A stretch of 5,450 nucleotides of DNA from Gammaproteobacteria bacterium. Its GTDB lineage: Bacteria; Pseudomonadota; Gammaproteobacteria; Steroidobacterales; Steroidobacteraceae. Positions 1 to 5,450 of the stretch are shown one piece after another. Where the stretch lies: positions 1 through 5,450 of the forward strand of contig PMHN01000097.1 in assembly GCA_003156695.1 (NCBI GenBank), given 5' to 3'. Position 1 is the first letter of the stretch. Each line of letters opens with the position of its first letter. Made by a program: the position numbers and the translations under genes. The notes below the pieces were generated by a model, which was given only the letters and a program-made list of their open reading frames with translations, had not been told where the DNA came from and ran no database searches.

Positions 1-1500
1 GTGTTTCAGAACTACGCGCTCTTCCGTCATATGACGGTCGCCGACAACATTGAGTTTGCCCTGCGCGTGCGTCGCATGCGCGCCAGCGCCCGCCATGCGC
101 GGCGCCGCGAGCTCCTGCGGCTCGTCGCTCTCGAGGGCATGGACGAGCGCCTGCCCGCGCAACTCTCCGGCGGCCAGCAGCAGCGCGTCGCCGTCGCCCG
201 CGCGCTCGCGCACAAGCCCGAGGTACTGCTCCTCGATGAGCCCTTCGGCGCTCTCGATGCCAAGATCCGCGAGGAGCTGCGCCGCACCATCCGCCAGGTG
301 CAGCGCGAGCTTGGGATCACGACCGTCCTCGTGACGCACGATCAAGAGGAAGCGTTCGCGCTCGCGGATCGGATCGGCGTCATGAACCTGGGTCGGTTGC
401 TGGAAGTGGGCCGACCGGACGAGCTGTATACGCGGCCCGCGACGCGCTTCGTCGCAACCTTTCTCGGCGCGGCGAACCTCCTGCTCGCCCGCCAGACCAA
501 GAACGGCGTGCACTTTGGTGCGATGGGCGCCGATGGTCCGTTCGCGGATGTGCCGCAAGGCGCCCGCGAGCACGAGGTCGTGGCCGTCATCCGGCCTGAG
601 GAAATTGAGCTTGCCCCGGAGCGCCGCGCGCTCGTGTGCAGCTATCTTGCGGCGGGCACTGTCGAAGAAGTGGCCTTCACGGGGGCGCTCGAGCGTTTGC
701 GCATTCGCCTGAGCGCCGGCGTCACTGAGGCGGAACTGTCGCGCGCGCCGAACAGCGATAGCGATGCGCTGCTCGAAGTCACGCGCACCCAGCACGAGCA
801 GCGCGCTTTCGGCGTGACGCCGGGACAGTCAGTCGTGATCGGCGTGCGCCGCATTCACGTGCTACCGACGCCGCTCTCGAGCTTCACGGCGTACGCGGCC
901 ACTCTCGCGCAGGCGACGGAATTGAGCCTGCATCCGCTGCTCGTCGAGCTCGCCTCGCGCATGCGCACGCGCGTCTCGACGCGCGTGACCGAGGAGCGTG
1001 CCGCGATCACGAGCGCTGCCGTCGTTGCGGCCGATGCCGACTCCATCGGCACGATCGAGTGGCTGCTGAAGGAGGGAGCCGAGGAAGTGCTGGTCCTGCC
1101 GCAGGGCGCAGGTCCGCCGCAACGCGTGCTCATTCACTGGACGGGCGAAGCAGCGCGCAGCGCGACACTCGCCGTGTCGGCGAGCGTGCTGCGCCACGTA
1201 CCGGCCGAGGCGATATACATCGGCATCCTTCCCGGGCAGTCCAGCGGCAGCCGCGGCCCATACGGCATGCGCGATCTTCTGGACGCACGCTCCGAGGCAC
1301 AGGCCACGCATGGCCTGGAGATGCGCACCGAGCTGCGCTTCGGCGAGGTCACCGAGGAACTCACGCGGCGCCTGGCGGAGACCCCGGGACAGATGCTGAT
1401 CGTGGGCGTCACCGATCTGGCGCGCTTCGCCGAGCGCTTCCGCGCGCTGCTCGATGGCGGACAGTGGCCGGTGCTGATCGTGTACCGCGGCGCGCCATGA
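1..1500 (+). CDS. cysA: Sulfate/thiosulfate ABC transporter ATP-binding protein, CysA-like, with Usp-like C-terminal extension (5' partial)
   Basis: This is the cytoplasmic ATPase that would drive sulfate or thiosulfate import through the CysT/CysW channel encoded directly downstream. The visible part opens at the Q-loop (Q3), followed by YALFRHMTV, a form typical of CysA. Then come the ABC signature LSGGQ (residues 55-59 of the visible part), Walker B LLLDE (76-80), the D-loop around D86 and the switch histidine H113 in VTHDQEE. Walker A is missing because it lies upstream: by comparison with E. coli CysA, roughly 78 residues precede the window, so the GTG at position 1 is an internal valine and not a start. 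Residues about 155-292 form a TOBE-like regulatory domain (GTVEEVAFTGALERLRIRL). E. coli CysA is about 365 residues and ends near this point, but this protein continues about 200 residues further with a Usp-like region (separate entry). The stop overlaps the cysT start. Identity as a CysA-type ATPase is firm; sulfate as substrate rests on family and neighbours. Confidence 0.93.
   Translation: MFQNYALFRHMTVADNIEFALRVRRMRASARHARRRELLRLVALEGMDERLPAQLSGGQQQRVAVARALAHKPEVLLLDEPFGALDAKIREELRRTIRQVQRELGITTVLVTHDQEEAFALADRIGVMNLGRLLEVGRPDELYTRPATRFVATFLGAANLLLARQTKNGVHFGAMGADGPFADVPQGAREHEVVAVIRPEEIELAPERRALVCSYLAAGTVEEVAFTGALERLRIRLSAGVTEAELSRAPNSDSDALLEVTRTQHEQRAFGVTPGQSVVIGVRRIHVLPTPLSSFTAYAATLAQATELSLHPLLVELASRMRTRVSTRVTEERAAITSAAVVAADADSIGTIEWLLKEGAEEVLVLPQGAGPPQRVLIHWTGEAARSATLAVSASVLRHVPAEAIYIGILPGQSSGSRGPYGMRDLLDARSEAQATHGLEMRTELRFGEVTEELTRRLAETPGQMLIVGVTDLARFAERFRALLDGGQWPVLIVYRGAP
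886..1497 (+). other. C-terminal extension of the CysA-like ATPase: Usp-like domain, possibly preceded by a degenerate half-domain
   Basis: Visible residues 296-499 lie beyond the normal end of CysA. Residues about 375-495 read like a universal stress protein fold. A first beta strand (RVLIHW, 375-380) is followed by TGEAARS, where Usp proteins often have a DGS-type turn and a helix. A second strand follows (AIYIGIL), then a long helix (LLDARSEAQATHGLEM), a strand (RTELRFGE), a helix (VTEELTRRLAE), a strand (MLIVGV, 465-470) and a closing strand PVLIVY (490-495). The ATP-binding motif of ATP-type Usp proteins (G-2x-G-9x-G-S/T) is absent after MLIVGV, so nucleotide binding by this domain is doubtful. 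Residues about 300-367 resemble the second half of another Usp unit: a helix, a strand (VSTRVTE), the helix TIEWLLKEGA and the strand EVLVLP. The assignment comes from reading the secondary-structure pattern, not from a profile search. Confidence 0.6.
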
Positions 1501-2336
1501 GCTTCCGGCAGGCGAGCGTGCTGCCCGGCTTCGGGCTCACCTTCGGGTTCACGACATTTTTCCTGAGCACCATGGTGCTGCTGCCGCTCGCCGCGCTGGT
1601 GCTGGCCGCGAGCTCCATGCACTGGAGCGATTTCGTTCACGTGGTCTTCAGCGCCCGGGCGCTCGGCTCCTACCGGCTGTCATTTGGCGCGTCGTTCCTG
1701 GCCGCGAGCATCAACCTGGTTTTCGGCTTCATCATCGCCTGGACGCTGGTGCGCTACGAGTTTCCCGGCCGCAAGCTCATCGACGCGCTCATCGACATGC
1801 CGTTTGCGCTGCCGACCGCGGTGTCGGGCATCGCACTCACTACCGTGTTTGCGCAGTCGGGCTGGATCGGCCGGTATCTGGAGCCGCTCGGAATCAAGGT
1901 TGCCTACACCTGGCTCGGCGTGACGCTCGCCCTCACCCTCATCAGCATGCCGTTCACCGTGCGCGCCGTGCAGCCGGCGCTGCTGGAGGTGCAGCGCGAC
2001 CTGGAGGATGCGGCGGAAACCCTTGGCGCGGGACGCTTCTACGTGTTCCGCCGCATCATCCTGCCGACGGTGCTGCCGGCGCTGCTCACCGGCTTCACGC
2101 TGTCGTTTGCACGCGCCGTGGGCGAGTACGGCTCGGTCATCTTCATTGCCGGCAACCTGCCCATGAAAACCGAGATCACCCCACTGCTGATCGTGATCCA
2201 TCTCGAGCAGTTCGATTACCACGGCGCCGCGGCGCTGGGCCTGGTGATGCTCGTCATGTCCTTCACGGTGCTGTTTGCCATCAACCTGCTGCAGGCCTGG
2301 GGCCGGCGCCGCCACCTGCAGGCAGCGAGCTCATGA
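1497..2336 (+). CDS. cysT: Sulfate/thiosulfate ABC transporter permease CysT
   Basis: This inner-membrane permease (279 residues; the E. coli protein is about 277) forms one half of the sulfate/thiosulfate channel with CysW. The start at 1497 is supported by the N-terminal motif VLPGF, also found near the start of E. coli CysT, and by the ATGA overlap with the upstream stop. The in-frame open region reaching back to 1059 lies over the ATPase gene and is not CysT-like. The first hydrophobic segment covers about residues 12-40. Family-specific stretches include FPGRKLIDALIDMPFALPTA and YTWLGVTLAL. The cytoplasmic EAA loop that docks onto the ATPase is at about 170-190 (EDAAETLGA, with the conserved G177 and ILP at 188-190). 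After it come the CysT-like GEYGSVIFIAGN and KTEITPLL. No frameshift or missing block is evident. The only realistic alternative is a related molybdate-type permease, but the sequence follows CysT throughout. Confidence 0.95.
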   Translation: MSFRQASVLPGFGLTFGFTTFFLSTMVLLPLAALVLAASSMHWSDFVHVVFSARALGSYRLSFGASFLAASINLVFGFIIAWTLVRYEFPGRKLIDALIDMPFALPTAVSGIALTTVFAQSGWIGRYLEPLGIKVAYTWLGVTLALTLISMPFTVRAVQPALLEVQRDLEDAAETLGAGRFYVFRRIILPTVLPALLTGFTLSFARAVGEYGSVIFIAGNLPMKTEITPLLIVIHLEQFDYHGAAALGLVMLVMSFTVLFAINLLQAWGRRRHLQAASS

Positions 2337-3199
2337 GCGCGGCCCCAGCACGTGTGCTGCCGGCGGATGCGGCGCGGCCCGGGCAACACACCTGGCTGAA
2401 CTCCATCGTGCGGTGGCTGTTCATCACGGTGTCGCTCACATTTCTCGCCGCGGTGCTGCTTGCGCCCCTGGCCACGGTGTTTGCCATGGCGCTCGCGCAC
2501 GGGGTTAAGGCCTACGCGCGCGTGTTCGCCGACCCCGATACAACGGCAGCGATCCGCCTCACCCTGATCACGGCGGCGGTGGTGGTGCCGGTCAACACCG
2601 TGTTTGGCCTGGCCGCCGCCTGGGCCATCGCCAAGTTCGAGTTCCGCGGCAAGAGCATCCTCGTCACGCTCATCGATCTGCCGCTGGCGATCTCGCCGGT
2701 GATTGCCGGGATGCTGTTCGTGCTCTTGTTCGGCCTGCAGGGCTGGTTCGGCGTTTGGCTGCAGGAGCATGACGTCAGCATCATTTTCGCGCTGCCCGGG
2801 ATCATCCTGGCCACCATGTTCGTGACCTTTCCATACGTCGCGCGCGAGCTGATCCCGCTCATGCAGCAGCTCGGCAACGACGAGGAGGAGGCGGCGATCA
2901 CCCTCGGCGCCGGCGGCTGGCTCACCTTCTTTCGCGTCACCCTGCCGAAGGTGCGCTGGGGGCTGGTGTACGGCATGGTACTGTGCAACGCGCGCGCCAT
3001 GGGCGAGTTCGGCGCGGTCTCGGTGGTGTCCGGGCACATCCGCGGACTCACCAACACCATGCCGCTGCACATCGAGATTCTCTACAACGAATACAACTTC
3101 GTGGGCGCCTTTGCGGTCGCCTCGCTCCTCACCCTGCTCGCGGTGCTGACCCTCGGCGTGAAAACACTGGTCGAGCGCACCGGTTACCGGGGACACTGA
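2333..3199 (+). CDS. cysW: Sulfate/thiosulfate ABC transporter permease CysW
   Basis: This is the second inner-membrane permease of the importer (288 residues; E. coli CysW is about 291). Its start codon overlaps the cysT stop (ATGA), which suggests coupled translation and matched amounts of the two subunits. A short polar N-terminus precedes the first membrane segment (about residues 25-48). CysW-like features include the ADPDT region, VPVNTVFGLAAAWAIAKFEF, LIDLPLAISPVIAGM and FVTFPYVARELIPLM. The EAA loop is at about 183-205 (DEEEAAITLGAGG, then VTLPKVRWGL). It is followed by NARAMGEFGAVSVVSGHIRG and PLHIEILYNEYNFVGAF, which separate CysW from CysT. The protein ends with a last membrane segment and a short cytoplasmic tail. 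It is complete and shows no anomaly. Confidence 0.95.
   Translation: MSAAPARVLPADAARPGQHTWLNSIVRWLFITVSLTFLAAVLLAPLATVFAMALAHGVKAYARVFADPDTTAAIRLTLITAAVVVPVNTVFGLAAAWAIAKFEFRGKSILVTLIDLPLAISPVIAGMLFVLLFGLQGWFGVWLQEHDVSIIFALPGIILATMFVTFPYVARELIPLMQQLGNDEEEAAITLGAGGWLTFFRVTLPKVRWGLVYGMVLCNARAMGEFGAVSVVSGHIRGLTNTMPLHIEILYNEYNFVGAFAVASLLTLLAVLTLGVKTLVERTGYRGH
3189..3193 (+). promoter_or_regulatory. Possible weak ribosome binding site for the sensor kinase
   Basis: GGGGA sits inside the last codons of cysW, 11 bases before ATG 3205. The spacing is longer than ideal and the match is partial, so kinase translation may rely on ribosomes that have just ended cysW 5 bases upstream. It is the best candidate near this start and agrees with the choice of 3205. 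Confidence 0.35.
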
Positions 3200-3204
3200 C
3201 GGTC

Positions 3205-5310
3205 ATGCTCGAGCGTCTCAGCCATTGGTGGCGGGCAGTATGGCCCGACCCGGCGCGCACCAGCCTCGGCTGGTGGCTGGTGGCAATCCACGTCGCCATC
3301 GTGCTCTTGGTCGGCGGCGGCATCACCTGGTCCGCGAGTGCCAAGCTCCACACCCTCGCGGACGAGCAAGGCAAGGCGCGCGTGCAGCTGGCGGCCACGA
3401 CAGCGCGCGAGGACCTGCGGCGGTTCGCCGATGAGGCCCTGGTCACGGCCCGCACACTCGCCGACCGCCCCACCCTGCAGCGTCTGCTCGCCGAAGGCCG
3501 CAGCGAAGCGGTGCCGCCGGTACTGCGCAGCGCCTGCGAGGCGAGCGGCATGGATGCCTGCGCCGTGATCGAAGGCACCAGCGTGGTGGCAGTGTCGGGG
3601 CCGGCGCTCGACTGGCAGCAGATCATCACCGCCAGCGCCGAACAGGGCGCGACGTTCATGGCGCTGCCCGCCATCGAGCGCGTGCCGGTGCAGGGAGCCT
3701 GGGCGGCGCCGAGTGCGCCGGCGGGCATGCGCGTCTACGTCGTGCGCCGCCTGGACGAGCGGCTCGCACAACTCCTGTCTCACCAGGTGGGCGCGCAGGT
3801 GTTGCTCATCGACTATCGCCTCTACACCGCGGCTCCTGTGAACGCCTTCACGCCGTTGTATTCGGCGGCGCTCGCCGACGGCCACTCCGCCGTGCAACGC
3901 ATCGACTCGCAGGATGTGTACGCCTCGGCGGTGCCGGTGTTCGCTTCCAGCGGCGAGGCGATTGCACTCATCGAGGCGCTGCTGCCGACGAGCGCCGTGG
4001 ATACCTCCACCAGTCACCTGGTGAAGAAGCTCCTGGTCACGGCGCTGCTGCTCGCCGCGCTCGCGGTGCTGGCCGGCATCATCCTCGGAGAGCTGGTCGC
4101 CGGCCCGGTGCGCGCACTCACCACCGCCGCCACCCGCCTGGGCAAAGGGGATTTCTCGGCTTCCATTCCCACCGGCGGCGCCGCCGAGGTGGGCGCGCTG
4201 GCGCGCACCATGGAGGACATGCGCCGCAACCTCATTGAGCTCACCAGCACCCTGCGGCGCAGCGAGGCGGAGGCTAAGGCGGTGCTCGGCGGAATCGTCG
4301 AAGGGGTCTACGCGGTGGACCGGGAGCGCGTGATCCGTTACCTGAACCCGCAGGCCGCACGCCTGCTGGGCGTCGAGCCTGCCGAGGCCGTGGGCCGCTT
4401 CTGCGGGGACGTGCTCAAGCCGCGCGACGAGGACGGCCGCCGGCCGTGCGATTTCCGCTGCCCCATCGTGGCGGCGCGCGGCGGCGGTAGTGCCGTAGCC
4501 ATCGAACACCTGGGTGCGCCGCCGGCAGCGCCGCGCACCACGGTAATCACCAGCGCTTCGCAGGTGGAAGGCCTGCAGGTGCAGGTGATCCGCGACGAGA
4601 CCGAGCTCGAGGGCGTGCGCCGTGCGCGCGACTCGGTGCTTGCCAATATCTCGCACGAGTTCCGCACACCGCTCGCAGCGCAACTCGCCTCCATCGAGCT
4701 GCTGCTCGCCGGCATGGATCACATGAGCGCCGCGCAGCAACGGGAGCTCGTGACCTCGCTCGAGCGCGGCACCGTGCGTCTCACACAGCTCATCGACAAC
4801 CTGCTGGAAAGCGTCCGCATCGAGTCCGGGCAGCTCGCCATCCGCCACCAGAGCGTGGCGCTCGCCGAGGTGGTTGCGGACGCGCGCGAACTCGTGGGCG
4901 CACTGCTCGCGCAGCGGCGTCAGACGCTGGAGCTCAGCGTGCCAGATGATCTGCCGGCCGTGAGCGGCGACAAGACGCGCCTCACGCAGGTGTTCGTCAA
5001 TCTCCTCGCCAACGCCAACAAGTTCGCTCCCGAGGGCAGCGTGGTGCGCATCGGCGCCGCGGTGCATGGGCGCGAGGTGCAGGCGTGGGTGGAGGACGAA
5101 GGCGCCGGCCCGGCGGAAGGCGACGGGCAGTCCCTGTTCGCGCGCTTCCGACGCGGCGGCGGCGGGGAGCCGGAGGCAGCGGGCTTGGGGCTGGGGTTGT
5201 GGCTCGTGAAATCGATTGTCGAGCGTCATGGGGGCAGCGTCGCCTTTGAACGCACGGCCGCAGGCCGCACACGCTTCACGCTCGCGCTGCCTGCGGAGAG
5301 CGGCACATGA
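3205..5310 (+). CDS. Membrane-bound sensor histidine kinase (TM-sensor-TM-HAMP-PAS-HisKA-HATPase)
   Basis: A 701-residue inner-membrane kinase that autophosphorylates a histidine and passes the phosphate to a response regulator, most likely the one encoded next. Domains in order: a Trp/Arg-rich N-terminus; TM1 about 21-42; an extracytoplasmic sensor about 43-272, perhaps Cache-like, with cysteines C111 and C119; TM2 about 276-295; HAMP about 296-350 (GPVRALTTAATRLGKGDF); PAS about 355-460, with C400, C415 and C419; HisKA with the H-box NISHEFRTPL, phosphoacceptor H484 and E485/T488 placed as in kinases that also act as phosphatases; HATPase with N-box N599/N603, G1 motif EDEGAGP (630-636), F-box near 645-648 and G2 motif GLGLGLWL (660-667). 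All catalytic residues are present, so it should be active. ATG 3205 lies 5 bases after the cysW stop; the open frame upstream to 2983 overlaps cysW and has no kinase-like content. The ligand cannot be read from the sequence. I do not recognise a named family member. Confidence 0.93.
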   Translation: MLERLSHWWRAVWPDPARTSLGWWLVAIHVAIVLLVGGGITWSASAKLHTLADEQGKARVQLAATTAREDLRRFADEALVTARTLADRPTLQRLLAEGRSEAVPPVLRSACEASGMDACAVIEGTSVVAVSGPALDWQQIITASAEQGATFMALPAIERVPVQGAWAAPSAPAGMRVYVVRRLDERLAQLLSHQVGAQVLLIDYRLYTAAPVNAFTPLYSAALADGHSAVQRIDSQDVYASAVPVFASSGEAIALIEALLPTSAVDTSTSHLVKKLLVTALLLAALAVLAGIILGELVAGPVRALTTAATRLGKGDFSASIPTGGAAEVGALARTMEDMRRNLIELTSTLRRSEAEAKAVLGGIVEGVYAVDRERVIRYLNPQAARLLGVEPAEAVGRFCGDVLKPRDEDGRRPCDFRCPIVAARGGGSAVAIEHLGAPPAAPRTTVITSASQVEGLQVQVIRDETELEGVRRARDSVLANISHEFRTPLAAQLASIELLLAGMDHMSAAQQRELVTSLERGTVRLTQLIDNLLESVRIESGQLAIRHQSVALAEVVADARELVGALLAQRRQTLELSVPDDLPAVSGDKTRLTQVFVNLLANANKFAPEGSVVRIGAAVHGREVQAWVEDEGAGPAEGDGQSLFARFRRGGGGEPEAAGLGLGLWLVKSIVERHGGSVAFERTAAGRTRFTLALPAESGT
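5295..5300 (+). promoter_or_regulatory. Ribosome binding site for the response regulator
   Basis: GGAGAG lies inside the last codons of the kinase gene, 6 bases before ATG 5307. It is the clearest Shine-Dalgarno match of the four starts in the window and supports 5307 as the true start. The cysT and cysW starts have only weak purine-rich matches and probably depend on coupling through their ATGA overlaps. Confidence 0.65.
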
Positions 5311-5450
5311 AGGTGCTGGTTGCCGACGATGACGCGGATCTGCGCGAGCTCATTGCCTTCACGCTCACCCAGGCGGGCTACTTCGTGATCAAGGCCGGCG
5401 ATGGCCCGGCGGCGGTGCGCTGTTTCGCCGCGGAGGTGCCGGATCTGGTG
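5307..5450 (+). CDS. Response regulator, N-terminal receiver domain (3' partial)
   Basis: The first 48 residues of a receiver domain are visible before the window ends. They begin MKVLVADDD, giving the acidic pair that binds Mg2+ (D7 and D8, with D9 after), then DLRELIAFTLTQAGY, the usual first helix, and a second strand and helix (VIKAGDGPAAVRCFAAEVPDLV). The phosphoacceptor aspartate would be expected only a few residues beyond the end, in the strand after PDLV. The output domain is unseen, so a DNA-binding (OmpR- or NarL-type) regulator or a single-domain regulator are all possible. The start overlaps the kinase stop (ATGA) and has a good Shine-Dalgarno site, so it is very probably the cognate partner of the kinase. 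Confidence 0.93.
   Translation, partial: MKVLVADDDADLRELIAFTLTQAGYFVIKAGDGPAAVRCFAAEVPDLV

Noticed and set aside
1..3. GTG at position 1 as a true start codon for the ATPase
   Set aside because: The valine belongs to the Q-loop motif VFQ. Walker A must lie upstream, so the gene is cut by the window edge.
1059..1496. Upstream extension of the cysT reading frame
   Set aside because: It lies entirely over the ATPase gene in another frame and is Arg-rich and featureless. CysT homology begins right after ATG 1497.
2216..3196. Antisense open frame of 326 codons opposite cysW and the end of cysT
   Set aside because: Low-complexity, His/Gln/Arg/Glu-rich translation without membrane segments or motifs; the + strand encodes clear CysW.
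1..3199. Molybdate or tungstate importer (ModBC or TupBC) instead of a sulfate importer
   Set aside because: There are two separate permeases of CysT and CysW type and a CysA-type FRHMTV motif. Mod and Tup systems have a single permease gene. Uptake of related oxyanions as a side activity cannot be excluded.
2983..3204. Upstream extension of the kinase reading frame
   Set aside because: It overlaps the conserved C-terminal part of cysW in another frame, and its His/Arg-rich translation is not kinase-like. ATG 3205 gives a normal N-terminus followed by TM1.
5152..5184. Gly-rich run in the kinase ATP lid (RRGGGGEPEAAG) as a frameshift or defect
   Set aside because: The run lies in the flexible lid between the F-box and the G2 box, where length and composition vary, and the frame continues intact through GLGLGLWL to the normal end.
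3184..5229. Long antisense open frame of 681 codons opposite the sensor kinase
   Set aside because: Its product is rich in Arg, His, Gln and Ala with no recognisable domain, as expected for the reverse of a GC-rich gene. The + strand frame has complete kinase motifs.

Overview
The window is a dense, GC-rich stretch of bacterial DNA, all coding on the + strand. It holds five consecutive genes with almost no intergenic space: a sulfate-type ABC transporter ATPase (CysA-like, 5' end cut by the window), two permeases (CysT, CysW), a membrane-bound hybrid-domain sensor histidine kinase, and the start of a response regulator (3' end cut). Close resemblance of the permeases to enterobacterial CysT and CysW, together with strong GC bias at third codon positions, suggests a high-GC proteobacterium. 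I cannot place it more precisely, and other GC-rich Gram-negative groups are possible.

Layout. Positions 1-1500: CysA-like ATPase with a canonical nucleotide-binding core and a TOBE-like domain, followed by about 200 extra C-terminal residues. The second half of this tail looks like a universal stress protein (Usp) fold. Positions 1497-2336: CysT. Positions 2333-3199: CysW. Positions 3205-5310: sensor kinase with TM, extracytoplasmic sensor, TM, HAMP, PAS, HisKA and HATPase domains. Positions 5307-5450: N-terminal receiver domain of a response regulator. Three of the four junctions are 4-base ATGA overlaps and the fourth is a 5-base gap, so the genes are probably one translationally coupled transcript. 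No promoter, terminator, RNA gene, repeat, mobile element or CRISPR array was seen, and no stretch longer than 5 bases lacks a gene.

How they may work together. CysT and CysW form the membrane channel and the ATPase powers uptake of sulfate or thiosulfate. The periplasmic binding protein is not in the window and may lie upstream. Cotranscription of a two-component system suggests that uptake is linked to sensing, either of the transported anion or of a related redox or sulfur signal. The Usp-like tail on the ATPase could be a second, cytoplasmic regulatory input. These links are inferences from gene order and domain content. The Usp-tailed CysA and the attached two-component system are the most unusual parts of the window.
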